Below, one piece after another: positions 12,713-23,974 of a stretch of DNA of 64,000 nt. The translations under genes and the position numbers were made by a program. Below the pieces are notes generated by a model, which saw nothing but the letters and a program-made list of their open reading frames with translations, ran no database searches and was not told where the DNA came from. Origin of the DNA: Lophius americanus (Eukaryota > Chordata > Actinopteri > Lophiiformes > Lophiidae). Within the stretch, counting starts at the first letter, position 1. Every line of letters begins with the position of its first letter. The stretch spans positions 3,737,501 to 3,801,500 of the forward strand of contig JBBDHG010000026.1 of assembly GCA_037951165.1 (NCBI GenBank). Direction: 5' to 3'.

Positions 12713-14222
12713 CAAATTATGCGAACTCATTGGCATGGGGCAGCAACTCACCTCAAACCCGACATGAAATAAGATTTTTTTCCATGGTTATTATTTCGTG
12801 ATGAGGACATTAAAGGGGTTTTAAGACAACCTTCAATGCATTGGGAAAGAGGATAATCAAAATAATTTGGAATCATCATCCAGGCAGTGAGTGTGATTTC
12901 CTCATCCTCTCCGTTTGGGCTCCGTTATTCTATGACTGTATAATTCATGCAATATAATAAAAAGAGTTAGTCATCCAGTGGATTACAGTTCAAAGTGTAA
13001 ACCCTTTATTGGACAGTGTAGCATTGCTTATAATAAGGTCATTAAAACATGGCGTAGTGGATTGTGGACCTGACAGTGAGGGAATCATGGTCAGAGTGAG
13101 TTATGGACCATCAAGGAGCAGTAAAAGCCAGTGATGAATTAGTATGTGGTTCTATTTTTTTCCCCTCTCCCTTTTCAATCCTGATACAGGGAAGGAAATA
13201 CTCTTTGTTTTCTTAAGGATCTGCAATTTTCTCCTCTTCATCCACTTTTCGAATCCTCCTGCCGAATCTTCAAACTATCAAGAATGAGGATTTAGAAGAC
13301 CTCTGGCAGCAGTTAGGGCTCCCTGTAGAAGATTCCTAACAATGCGGAGCGATGACTATGCGGTCTCCGGGAGGAAAACCAGTCAATTTACAGGAAAAAA
13401 GGGGAGATATTCCAGAAATCCTTGCAAAAGCCTTCACTGTTCAGCATTCATATGGTGCATCAATCAAGCCTGCTGCTCTCATTGCTGTAATTACAGGGAA
13501 ATCTTCTTGACTGAGTAGAGAATTGGAAAACAGCGTGTGCTGTCTCTATTGCACATAATCCATGCAGCACAGAATTTCACTACGCTGCAAAAACTGGAGT
13601 GGTGAAAACAATGTTTTTTGAGATAATATTAACTCCCACTGGTGTCATTTTAACACTTTCAGATCAGTGTTGGAGTTTATTGCCATAGTTGATTTAATTA
13701 ATGTTAATCCGAACCCCTGGAGGTCTAGTTAAGCTCTGCCCACACAGAAAACAAAGGAGGGGGAAATTAAGGAGGTCACCCTCAGTAATGTAGTCAGACC
13801 ACTCGCATAAGCATAAGAAAGTTATTAATTCTATAACCACAGTTCTCTGAGTGAAGAAGCTAAATAGTTGGGAATTGGCAAAGTACCTTGTTCTTCTAGA
13901 ATGGGTAGCTGGACGGGAAGGTGGTCTAGATATAATAGGGTTCTCTTGCTCAACTTGATCTGTAATATAATTTCCTTAATTTGATATTTTGAAATGCAAT
14001 GATTAAAATTAGGTGCTTTAAATTGTTCATACAGTCTTTTGACCTTTTTTTTTACAAGCCATTATTTTTTACATATAATTATAAAAAAGTAGCCAAATTG
14101 GTTCTCTGCCTTTAACCCCCCCCCTGAGAAGCCATGTGTGGCACCCAGAGAACAAACTGGAGTTCAGGGTTTGCTCAATGAATGTAGATTGTAGGGGCTT
14201 TCGGGGATTTTCCCTTGCGGTC
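12713..14222. other. Unassigned sequence with a possible MITE relic
   Basis: No exon recognised. Between about 13575 and 13790 the sequence (GCTGCAAAAACTGGAGTGG, then ACTCCCACTGGTGTCATT) resembles fish MITEs built from ACTGG and GTGTT motifs. I could not define both termini, so I do not call an element. Confidence 0.35.
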
Positions 14223-14478
14223 AGGAACAACAGCGAAGGCCTAGTTTTGAAGATCCCTTTATTGTCACCTAAAATTGTACAGCTCTTCAATGAAGAACAC
14301 TTTGTTCTCTGCAATTGGCCCATCTCTGGCGCCGTACAGGGCACAACTTCCCTAGGGCACAAATTAGGTTTCAGTATCTTGCTGCAAGATACCTTGACAT
14401 TTAGACTACAGAAGCCAGGGATCGAGCCCTCGATCCTCTGATAAGTGGACGACTGAGCCAGTTGCCCCAACCACACAT
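14223..14478 (-). mobile_element. tRNA-derived SINE relic with LINE-like tail
   Basis: Read on the minus strand, the head contains a B-box-like GGGCTCGATCCC (complement at 14410-14421). The body includes the reversed counterparts of TCTGCAATTGGCCCATC and CTTGCTGCAAGATACC, which characterise a very common fish SINE group. The left edge CTTTATTGTCACC is the reversed AATAAAG tail. Both A-box spacing and overall identity are degraded. Two opposed open frames of 135 and 101 codons cross it and are artefacts of the repeat. Confidence 0.6.
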
Positions 14479-15289
14479 AGTGTTGAACAATATAGACACT
14501 TTAAAATTGTTAACGTTGAATCTCTAGGTGTTGAATTTACACTGTTTTAACTGTATGTGAATAAGACACTTAATAAATAGCTCTAAGATGACCTTTAACC
14601 TTTGTTAAATGCAATTTCTCGAATACTCATCAACATTTCCCATTTGCCTTCATGTGAAATTGAAGTAAATTCTTAAATTGAAATTAAAAACAAATCATAT
14701 TTATATTCTGCTAAGTGGAATAAGGAGAGGAAGGGTCAACCACTCTCTTACTGCACATGTGTGCACATGTGTGGATTACATTATAGTCTCGGTCCTACCA
14801 CAGAAAAACTTGGGTAATTTATGGGGAAATAAATCTATCCCCTTCCTGACAATTAAACCCAAACTCTAAAGGGGTGGCACAAAGAAAAGCTCTGATTGCA
14901 AAAAAAAGGAAAGAATGAAAAAGAGCTACATCCTAAATCACTCGCCATAACACCACCGGCTCTCTGACTTATGTGGAGTTCTGGCTGTGAATATTGAACG
15001 GTGAATGGCCACATGCCTGCGTGGGACAGCTATGTATCAGCATCAACATTAAAGCATGCATCTGTCATATCCCCCAGTGAATGAGGAGGTTATTTGTGAG
15101 CCAAGCTGAGATGCTGATGGTGCTCAGCTGGCAGGTGGCTGGAGTGATGATGGAGTTGTTGGAGCCATATGCAAAACAGAACATCAAAACAGTGTGCAGC
15201 TTTATAATGGCTCAGGCCTCCAGTTAGTGTCAGGATCATAGAGGAGTTCCTGCATGGTTCATATCTTCCGCTTCAAATCATAAACATTA

Positions 15290-15326
<37 letters not shown>

Positions 15327-15504
15327 TGTATAAACTTTGCATTTAAGACTGGAACCTCTTTCCTAAACAGAACAGACTGTGAAGTTTTTGAGATTTCTTC
15401 ATGTATTTTGTGTGTATTTTTCCGTGCTTCTCCAAAATAGCCAGTCAAAAATAAAATATATGCTTAAGGAGGTTTTGAATTTACCGGACATGGAAATCCA
15501 TCAC
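14479..15504. other. Unassigned sequence containing one AT microsatellite
   Basis: Apart from the AT tract at 15292-15320, I see no recognisable repeat or exon. The part around 15030-15240 is less AT-rich and could be unique sequence. Confidence 0.4.
15292..15320. repeat. (AT)n microsatellite, about 14-15 units
   Basis: Uninterrupted alternating A and T, followed by an imperfect ACATATATGTATA extension. Confidence 0.95.
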
Positions 15505-16247
15505 GTACTTGTTCATAACATTAAAACCTCCCGCCCTGTTCCAATAACGCAGCTCTGCAATGTACTGTGTGCTCTCACAACTTTGTATCAGAACCAGCAT
15601 GAACTTTTTCAGCAATGTTGCGACAGTAGTTCCTCTTTAGAATCTTACAAGGAAGGCTACTCTTTGCTCCTGACACGCACAAATGAGCCTTTGGTGCCAA
15701 TCACCCTGATGTCGGTTCACCAACTCACCTTCCTTAGACCACTTTTGTAGGTACTAACGATTGCAGAACAGCAGCCCAACGGATCTGGAGGTGATCCGAC
15801 CTAGTAGTCTTGCAACACAATTAACCCTTTTCCAGTAAAAATAACCTTTTGCTAATTTGTTGCTGGGGCTAGTACCAGTGCTTAGGTGGTTCAATTCAGG
15901 CACCTCATCAAATCAGCAAAGGGTTGGTGCTTGCCTGGCACCAGTTTTGAGAGCCAGGATCTGGTGCTTAGATTCTTGAAACAACAAAGAGCTTGTGCGA
16001 TATCAAGCTCTGGCTACGAACTAGCCCTGGAACCAACTCAGTGGAAAAGGGGTAAATATTTGCATTTGTCAAAGTCTCTCAGATTGTCCATCTTTCCTGC
16101 TACCAACACATCAACTTTGAAGACCAAAAGTTTCACTTACTACCTAATACATCCCACCCACTGACCGGTACAATTGTAACAAGGTGCTCAATGTTATTCT
16201 GACTTCATCTGCCTGGCTGTGTTATGGCTGTAATGTTATGGCTCATT
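15505..16247 (-). mobile_element. Tc1-like transposon, copy B, internally deleted and split by a MITE
   Basis: The left terminus contains CATAACATTAAAACC (15514-15528) and the right terminus TAATGTTATGGCTCATT (16231-16247), the two ends of the same element family as copies C, D and E. Between them, antisense transposase sequence is collinear with the family: TCCTTCCTTAGACCACTTTT at 15727-15747 on the left, and TTTGTCAAAGTCTCTCAG plus ATCTTTCCTGC to the right of the insertion. The 228 bp MITE at 15825-16052 interrupts it. Without that insert only about 0.5 kb remains, so most of the transposase gene is deleted. The 123-codon frame at 15379-15750 runs antisense through it and is not a gene. Confidence 0.8.
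15825..16052. mobile_element. PIF/Harbinger-type MITE nested in Tc1-like copy B
   Basis: The ends are inverted: CCCTTTTCCAGTAAAA at the left and CAGTGGAAAAGGGG at the right. A TAA triplet flanks both sides (15822-15824 and 16053-16055), matching the 3 bp TWA target duplication of PIF/Harbinger elements. The 228 bp interior is GC-richer with repeated GGTGCTT, CTGGCACCAG and CTGG motifs and no coding frame. Transposon sequence resumes on the other side, so the insertion is younger than its host element. The family is one I recall as common in fish genomes. Confidence 0.8.
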
Positions 16248-16254
16248 AACGCAT

Positions 16255-16680
16255 ACTTATATCCCTGAAAAGTCATGGATATTACGGAATTGTCCCTGCT
16301 GCATTCTTTGCAGATCGTACGTGTTAATGCAATATCACAAAAAACTATTTCATGATTTCAAAGATAATTTTTTCAAATTTCATACCCACATAGGTCTTAG
16401 TGCAAGGAAGAACTGGATTAATTTTGGGAAAGGTTGTTTGCATATTTTTGCCATGAGGGAGAGTTTCATGTCTAAAAGTTTTCGAGATGGAGATTTCGCA
16501 TATGAATCATATCGAGGAGATCTGTATGGTATATATCATATTTTACTAAAATAGTAATTATAATAATTTATTCATTCGGTTAAGAGTTTTTCAGCCAAAA
16601 CTTCACATTTAAAATGATGAGTTCAGTCAAGGGGATTGTGGATTGAAGTATTTATATGAGGTTTGACAGCTTATAGTTGT
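16255..16680 (+). repeat. Uncharacterised interspersed repeat family, copy 1
   Basis: This segment is collinear with 45640-45835: both have GCATATGAATCxxATyGrGGAGAT, then GTATATATyrTATTT, then a TTTTTC-AACTTCAC-TTTAA block and AGGGGATTG. Its left part (TCCCTGAAAAGTCATGGATA at 16261) is the reverse complement of motifs at 42795-42825 and 44805-44833. I cannot name the family. It has no coding frame of note. Confidence 0.6.
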
Positions 16681-16682
16681 TA

Positions 16683-16705
16683 TTATAATAATAATAATAA
16701 TAATT
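16683..16705. repeat. (TAA)n microsatellite
   Basis: About seven TAA units at the edge of the preceding repeat copy. Confidence 0.9.
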
Positions 16706-17019
16706 ATTAGTAGTATTCTCCTTTATTATTTATCATAATTTTTATTTTCGTACATATCCACAAGATCTATTGTAAGGTAAAATTGTTCTGTGCTGTAATT
16801 AGTGGAGGCTAAATAAAAAATAAGAAATAATTAATTTCTTTTTCACATTGCGAGACAGGGCTCTACTCCCATTTCCATCCCGTATGGCTTTGATGTTTTA
16901 ATGAAATGCAAGCTTGGTGTCTTTGATGTCTGAGGGGAAAACTGAGCTGCTCTGGCAAAGGTTTGTGCTGAAATGATTGTTCTTCTCGTCTATATCAAAA
17001 GTTATCGTTTGTCGCAAAC

Positions 17020-17262
17020 AGTGGCGGTTCAAAGTTGTGTGGCGCACTCACACACCGCAAGTATGGCGCCCACTCCGACGAGCTTCATTGACCCACACAT
17101 TGACATTATAATTGAAATGTCGCGCTTGCATGGGCGATTAAAAGCCTATCATGTGATGTAACCATTCAGATCTTTTCGGTACATTCATGCCCCCTCGGGC
17201 AGGACGCCACCCTGGGTGGCTGCATATGGTTCGCAGCCATAGCTAAATCTGCCACCGGCTGC
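17020..17262. mobile_element. Possible hAT-type MITE
   Basis: The left side begins CAGTGGCGGTTC and the right side ends TCTGCCACCGGCTG, an imperfect inverted match of about 9-10 bp. The interior is CG-richer than its surroundings. CAGTGGCGG termini are typical of fish hAT-derived MITEs. No matching 8 bp target duplication is evident, so the boundaries are tentative. Confidence 0.4.
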
Positions 17263-18918
17263 TAACCAACAATCGTGTTCTAACACTCCTTCACAGTTGA
17301 GGGAGTTGATCTTTCCACCAACAGGGTGAATGTACCAACCGGTAAGTGTTCTCATCAATCTGCTAAAGTCTGGAAAACCCAGACAAGAGGAGCACTGTTC
17401 ACTAAAACAGTGTAAATAAGTGGAAACTCAATCCTTTTATTCTGTCCGCTTCTCCTTCTGGATATACAGTGAATCCCCCCTGAATGCTTTTAAAATCGTC
17501 TCCAGCTGTGTGACTGTTGTTGTTACAGAGTTGCATCCTCAGAAACTAAACATAAAAACTACATTTCCCAATAATCTGGATCGTTTTATTTGGTTTTGGT
17601 TGAGCAGCACTTGCCTGCAGGTCAAATGAGAAAAATTCCTCCTCCCTTTTTTAAACTAAATACGATGGCTGTAGCGGGCTGAATTATGTGGCTAATTTTA
17701 AATTCCCACACACTTGCTAAGAAAGGAGGGATAAAAAATTAGTAGCTTTGCTCTTAACAGTCTGCACTTCCTGAAATTATGTCATTACATGGAATGGAGC
17801 TGGTGAGGTCACACCTGACAGGAAAGCCTGAGGCAACTGACTCAACAGAAAAACAAAAGACCTGTTGCCGTGCTCCCAGCATTCCCAGCTGATTGGTTTA
17901 ATTCCTGTTTGTTGTCTTTAATTCATTAGTTGGATTTTTGTTTCATTTTTCCAAACTTGAAAGGGACATTGTTACAGCTTGAAAGCAGAATTACGTCACT
18001 GCGTGAAAACATGAGCTAAAATCATGTTAGATACCTGTTCAGATGGGCGTAAGACAAAAATCCTTGTTTCTAGGATTTGCCGTGCGGCCCACAATGCATC
18101 TGCGGGGCTGAAAACATATTGTTTTATGAGATACGCGATACCCTACATCCCGAAGGAGGCAAGTCTATATCTGACAATTCACAAATCTTTAACTGTTAAC
18201 TTCTCAGGTAGGTGACATGAACATATATATATATATATTAGAAGGTAATCCTTTGGCTGCTACTGTTGTGCCTTTGAGCAAAGCAGCTGCACAGTCTAAA
18301 CTGATCCCTGTGTGTGGAATCAGTAGCACAGAATCCAAACAGCCAGAGAAGTGTTGCTCCTGGACAGCAGTGGGTCATTCCCTTAATGGTGAAGGAATCT
18401 CTAATCCTGTGTAAATGTCAGCTCCGTGCAGAACCAGCTCCCGCACACAGAGAGATGTTTGACGCCAGAGCTTCCAGCCAGAGCTCTGAACTCTTCCTCA
18501 CGCTGGAGACAAGGTCAAGGAAATAATATTTGATCTGTTATGGCGCTCTTATAATTATTTGGACCCAGGAGGAGGCCCTTTTCTTTGGCTTGGCTACTGC
18601 CATCTAATATTTCATGTAAAAGATGGGAAAGCCGTGTCACGCTTGGTGTGCGATGTACGCTGCTTGGTAGATCCTCAGATCTCAGAGCAAATTTATTCCC
18701 CATTCGCTGTAATTCTACTAATTATCATTCATTTTAAAACTCAATACTTGTCAGAGCGTTTCTTCTTAATTCTACGCCGAGGTGGTTTCTTTGAAGAGAA
18801 ATTCAGTCATTATTTCGTGGGCCAAGAAACTTCAGCCAGCGATCCATCACCACAGTGAGAAGGTAATTGCTGTCTCAAATCACCGACTTCCGTTCTTAGC
18901 CCTCCTAGTTTGAGGGCA
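17263..18918. other. Unassigned sequence, two parts with possible regulatory texture
   Basis: No exon recognised. The blocks at about 17640-17960 and 18540-18740 have balanced composition without simple repeats, with TAATT and ATTA homeodomain-type cores, such as TTATAATTATTTGGACCC at 18548. A short (AT)n tract lies at 18223-18239. Whether they are conserved cannot be judged from one genome. Confidence 0.35.
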
Positions 18919-19919
18919 TACACTGATCAGCCATAACATTAAAACCACCTGTCCGATTTTATGTAGGTTACTTTTGACCGCCAAAACAGATTTCATTCAG
19001 AACCAGAATTAGTTTTTTTCCCCCAGCAGATTGTACCACAGTAGCCCTTCTGGGGAATCAGACACTCGACGCTCCTTACATGTAACAACAACTCTTGAAC
19101 TCCCTTAACGTTTCTGCTAGATCATCAGGTCGTCCTTCCTTAGAACACTTTTGGGAGGTGCAGACCGGGAACACCCAACAAGACCTGTTCTGGAATGCTA
19201 TGACCCAGTCTTCTTGGTTCCTAAACATCGACTTCTGGACAGAATGTCACTTGCTGCTACTATATACTGTAAACATTGTCCATAGATATTACTTGTCAGA
19301 TATTAATTGTCAAATTTCAACATTAGAAGACTGTTAAATTCAAAAGAGCACATCGTCATAGCAGATATACCGAATAATCTCAAATAAAGAAACAGTAAAT
19401 AACTTTGTACACATTCAATTTGTGGAAAACCCCTTTTAAGATAAAGTCACATGTCACATCACAATGATTTTCCAGATCAGTCTTTATTGTCATTCATTGA
19501 TGTCTATTAACATGTATTTATTTACTCTGCATTCATGTCTGACAAACAGCAGCAGAAAACTGACCAGCTGGTCGTCATAGAAGTTTGAAGTAATCTTCAA
19601 ATATCAATCAGCCTCTACCTGGCAATTTTCTTTTCTTTTATCTATCAGTTGATAGATTTATTTCATAACAGCCAGCGGTTGTAGAACACATTACATATTC
19701 ACAGAATTGTTATATATAACCAAATTCCCCTTAGGGGTTAAATTTGGCGAGGGGCTGCCCATCGTCATCAAAGATCTGGGAACCACAGCTGCTCGTATTT
19801 TACTGTAAATTTTAGGGCAGCTGTGGTTGCCAAAATTTAGATTTTGATTGCAAACCTTTGTAACAATGTTATTCTGACTTGACCTGTCAGTGGTGATAAT
19901 GTTATGGCTGAGCTTTGTA
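18919..19919 (-). mobile_element. Tc1-like transposon, copy C, both termini present
   Basis: The left terminus TACACTGATCAGCCATAACA (18919) and the right terminus TAATGTTATGGCTGAGC (19898-19914) form the family's inverted repeat, with TA at the outer edges as expected for Tc1/mariner insertion. Antisense transposase sequence is clear at 19129-19222 (GTCCTTCCTTAGAACACTTT, then CAAGACCTG and GACCCAGTCTTCTTGG). About 0.6 kb between 19225 and 19858 does not match the family and includes a strong hairpin, so it is probably a later insertion. No intact transposase frame survives. Confidence 0.8.
19778..19831. repeat. Inverted repeat, 15 bp arms with one mismatch
   Basis: GGGAACCACAGCTGC (19778-19792) pairs with GCAGCTGTGGTTGCC (19817-19831) around a 24-base AT-rich spacer. 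It sits inside the non-matching part of Tc1-like copy C and may be the core of a nested MITE. Confidence 0.75.
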
Positions 19920-21091
19920 AATTCCACATCAAAAACAAGGATCTGACCTTTTCATTAAAACTGACTGGTATCAGCAAAAGCCGTTCAAAGCTTCATATTC
20001 CTCCGTGTTTCTCTGCCCACATAATTTCCATACGTCAGAAGAAAATGCAACGGTGCGTCCAGGACAAATAGTGTATGTTAATGTTTGAAATCTTCTATCA
20101 TGTTCAATCCCCAAAGAGATGAAGGCCTCGCCGTGACCCTGACAAGCATGTAGAAGGAATTTAAAAGCACTGTTAAAACAATATATATATATATTCATAA
20201 AAGCGAGGGTAAAAGTCGAGTGGGTGTTATTTCATTCAATAAATCTTCCACAACAGGAGGAACAGGAGAAAAAAAAGGTGTCTGGCTTGTGATACAGTGA
20301 ACTTTTCTTTACAAGCGATGGCGTAGCCCAGAGAGGAGATGTGCTACACGGGCGGAGGCGCTAACGCACGCGTCCATACGACTGTGGGGGAGCAGAGGCG
20401 GTAAAGGGAATCCTCACTGGGAATTGAACTCTGAGTTGGGCAGCGTCTTATTGAAGTTTAATTGTACTGACTGCAGCTGGTTGATGAGTTACTGGTTGTC
20501 CAGACAGGAGAATGACAGCATGGCAGGTTTACAGGGAGGAGGAGAGGATGGTAAAACGGACGCCAAGCCCAAAAAGAAAAAAAAAATCATCTGCAGGGAC
20601 GAGCTGTCATGGAATCATGTTAAATGTCCCCATTACTGTCTCATGCTTTATATATATGTGTGTGAGAGTCATAGTTGACATGTGAGGTAAGACATTAATC
20701 TTTCCATTCAACCTAGATGTATCTTAAATGGCCTACTTCTTTTACATTAAAGGAACAATTGTCCTAAAAACATGATATATTTCTGTCACTGCGCGCTCAT
20801 CTTTATACCCATTGGCTGTCAGGAATATTTGTGGATCATCTCGGCAAGTTCTTTAACAGCTCACGAATATGGTGCTTTTAAGATATAAAACCCTCCGAAA
20901 ATAAACATAAATTGATGCCATACGTTGTGAGTAAAATCTCCAGAGACCCCGAGATTCAAAACTCATTTTAAACGGTATTATTTACACTTTTGGAGCTGCT
21001 TTTTTAAAGGTTTCGATCTGCAGGTTTTAACAGTTGATTTTAAAATGTATATATTTTTTTATTGTGCAGGAACCAACCCATTAAAGATCAA
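19920..21091. other. Unassigned noncoding stretch
   Basis: No exon recognised. There is a short (AT)n tract at 20180-20194. A small CG-rich patch at 20330-20420 (GCGGAGGCGCTAACGCACGC) stands out from the AT-rich background but is too short to be called a CpG island. Confidence 0.4.
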
Positions 21092-21485
21092 TACACTGAC
21101 CAGCCATAACTTTATAACCACTGACAGAGTCATGGCTAATCACTGATCTTATAGTTTCTCGTAGGAAAAATGGGAAAGTGTAAGAACCTATGAGACCTTG
21201 ACAAGAACCAAACTAGACAACTGGATCAGAGCGTCTCCTGAACTGTTGGTCTTGTTGGGTGTTCTTGGGCTGCAGCGGTTGGTACCTACCAAGGTGATCT
21301 AAGGATGGACAACTGGTAAACAGGTGACAGGGTCATGGGTGTCCAAGGCTCGCTGATGTGCCTGAAGCCTAGCCCCTGTGGACAGATCCAATAGAAGAGC
21401 TGCCGTAGCACAAATTGCTGAGAAAGACAATACTGGTTCTGACAGAAAGATGTCCCAGTGCATAGCAGAACCGTTTTCAGCAAAA
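21092..21485 (+). mobile_element. Tc1-like transposon, copy D, 5' portion only
   Basis: It begins with TACACTGACCAGCCATAAC (21092), the family terminus, and continues through the 5' untranslated part into the transposase N-terminal region. Landmarks are AAAAATGGGAAAGTGTAAG (21166), GGTCTTGTTGGGTGTTCTTG (21248), GGTGACAGGGTCATGGG (21322) and GTAGCACAAATTGCTGAGA (21405). The second half and 3' terminus are missing. Several indels break the frame, so it cannot encode transposase. Confidence 0.85.
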
Positions 21486-23317
21486 TATTAGTTGCTTAGT
21501 TGCTACTATTCTCCTTAAATTTCAAAGACTGCACCTTTAAGAGTTAAATAAAGACTTTTTTCTAGGCAGTTTACCCGCCTAGAAAGAAGATGAGTATCAA
21601 GTTATCGCATTTTGTTACTTTCCTCCCGTGTTTCCATCTTTATTTGGAAGTCTGATGCGTTTGAATTTGGAGTATTTGTCAGGAAATGCTGAGTTGTCAG
21701 CACAAGAAACGGGAACCTTATAGACATTTTAACTCAGGAAAGACATCCTACAGAAGGGTCACAGAAAAGCAAGCGCAAACATGATGACTGTGCAATACAC
21801 TATCACTCATCACTGATGGCTCACTTCTTTCTTTCTCTCCATCTTCTGCTCGCTTTCTCCTCCCCTCCCTCAGATGCCCTGCATTCCTCTTTGTTTGCGC
21901 TTGCTGAGCCCTCCCCGCGGATCCCGTGGGTGACTTTCCCAAAGCCGATATTAATATCACAGGCCATTGTAATGGAGTTATTTTCATGGAAGCCCAGGAG
22001 GAAGTCACGTGGCTATGATTAGTCCCCCGAGGACCCGGACCCTCCATTAAGCCCGTTGTTTTAACTTGCATAACCAGCAATGAAGTGGAAAAGCTGAGGA
22101 AGTAGCTATCACTCCGGCCCGGCTGGTGTGTTTTCTGAGCACCTATTTTGTTAATGGGGCCAGAATATTTTCCTTCACGTTTTTTTTTTTTTTTTTGGGA
22201 GGGGGGGGCACGGAGGGCGGGGAATTATTCTTAAACCGTGGCTCGCAGAAAGAGCCGACACATGTGTGCGTTTACATTGACCCACCACCATTAAGATTGA
22301 TAGCGATGGGATCTGGTGGTTAACACGCTGTTTAAGCCTGGCGGAGAAAAAAAAACGGGGGGAAAAAACAACATGAGGAAAACGCACAAGGACTCACACG
22401 CACTCACCAACTACACGCAAGGGTGAGCTCCAATGCATCTGCCATCAGGACGACAACGTGAGTTAAGATGGAGGTTGGGAGGGGGGGCACCCTGGAATAC
22501 ATTTACTCTGTCGGGTTACTACTTAAACACACATGACTGAGAAAAGTAGACACTGCCACATGCATGCTTCCTCTCATAATTCTGTTCACCTCACTTCTTG
22601 ACCTGAAAGTCACTGGTCCACTTTACAACAGGGCCACTTCCAAGGAAACAGGAAGAACTGGGCCGGCGAAACAGTTGACAGCTCTCAGATGGACTCTTCA
22701 TGATATCTACCATGTTCAGAGGTTTACAGTGAGGAAGTGAAGGCTGTCCCCACTCTGCAGCACGCAATTACCCAGACATGAGCCTCATAATTGTCAAACC
22801 AAATTTTCTTGCTGTCTGCTAGTAACGGCCCTGAATCGGTGGTTGGGGGGGGGCTCATCCAATATAAGTCCTTTAACAATAAAAGAAGGAATTTGCCTGA
22901 ATTACGAGTTTCTGGCAATTTAGAGACGGTATGATCTGCTATGTTCCGAGATAGAAAAAAATACATCCCAGGATTTTCTATCAATGGAAAAATCCGGTGT
23001 GAAATAAGTGGATCACATTTTCAGGTCCGGCTGGTATTGCTGCCTGGTGTTCCGCTTAAAAAGTTAATATAACGAATAACAAAAGCTGAGCACTCAATTA
23101 GGCATCATATTTTCACTTTGGATAACTGGGTGTACAGTGTGCATTAACTTATGAGTTTAGACAGTGGCAAAGGTCAAGGAGGGGTCATGAAAGAGCTCAT
23201 GCGCCATTAACACTCGTGGAAACAAGCATTGCTGGAAGAACAGGAAGTGCTTGTCAAATAAGAGCTTGTAAAATGGATGCAGTGACCCCGAATCACTGGA
23301 GCTCACCATCAATCCAC
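21486..23317. other. Unassigned sequence with a T17/G8 homopolymer pair
   Basis: No exon recognised. A T17 run followed by GGGA and eight G lies at 22180-22208, and a G10 run lies near 22845. The balanced block at 21816-22075 is listed separately. Confidence 0.4.
21816..22075. other. Candidate conserved noncoding element
   Basis: Free of simple repeats and known transposons. It is GC-balanced and contains GATATTAATATC, CCATTGT (SOX-type) and TAATGG motifs around 21945-21980. That texture is common in vertebrate enhancers. It is only a candidate: there is no alignment evidence. Confidence 0.25.
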
Positions 23318-23560
23318 TCAATACCTCCGCCGAGGAAGTTTTTACCTTTGTTTGTCCGTTTGTAAGCGAGATTAAGGAAAAAATATTTAATGGATTGGCT
23401 TGAAATTTTCCCAGATGTAAGCTTTGACCTATCCCAGAGATTTTTATTTTGGTGACCTCTTTACTTGATGTCATGATTTTTTTTCCCCCCTTTGTGAGAT
23501 AAAGTAGGTTTGAATTTTTCTTTGCAATAACTCATAAATTAATGGGCAGTTGTGCAATAA
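23318..23560 (+). repeat. Interspersed 'GAGGAAGTTTTTACC...TTTGTTTGTCC' family, copy 1
   Basis: The left edge CCTCCGCCGAGGAAGTTTTT leads into TTTGTTTGTCCGTTTGTAAG and GAGATTAAGGAAAAAATA. The same order recurs at 23985-24075. This matches a widely dispersed fish repeat whose leading block reads like AAGGAGGTTATGTTTT followed by TTTGTTTGTCTGT. The trailing part (CAATAACTCATAAATTAATG) resembles the internal units of the next copy. No coding capacity is seen. Confidence 0.6.
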
Positions 23561-23974
23561 TGTCTACCGTTTGTTAGCCTTTTCCTCTTCTGGGTCCAGA
23601 CTTTGGTTGTGGAGCCTACGCCCCAAAAAACATTTAGACTAGATATTAGTTCATTTCTTACAAATGTAAATCCTTTTACACTTCACTAGCGGCAGTAAAC
23701 AACACTCCAGAGACTCCAATCGGTCCCGATAAAAGCTGTAGCTTTTATTCCTAGACAGTTGCGCCTTGCTCGACACACATTAGTCACTTTTTGCAAACAC
23801 AACTCTTGAATAACAGCCTCCTGCTGCCTTCACCATTACACACTTGCAGTCTCTCATCTCATTGGTCCCCTTCTTGCCCTCACTCAACCACTCACTATCT
23901 CACTCACTATCTCATTCACTCACACAGGCGCACAGACACTCTTAAATGGGCCTCATACCAATGCAGCACTTGGG
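23561..23974. other. Unassigned sequence between two repeat copies
   Basis: A CA/CT-rich patch (23800-23935) with repeated CTCACT motifs. No gene is seen. Confidence 0.4.

Noticed and set aside
14069..14476. Opposed frames of 135 and 101 codons
   Set aside because: They coincide with a SINE relic and have no family resemblance.
15379..15750. 123-codon plus-strand frame
   Set aside because: It runs antisense through a Tc1-like copy.
20330..20420. CG-rich patch resembling a small CpG island or promoter
   Set aside because: Under 100 bp and without any adjoining transcript-like sequence.
20424..20678. 84-codon frame with a lysine-rich KPKKKKK stretch resembling a nuclear signal
   Set aside because: The lysines come from an A-rich run and the rest has no family resemblance.
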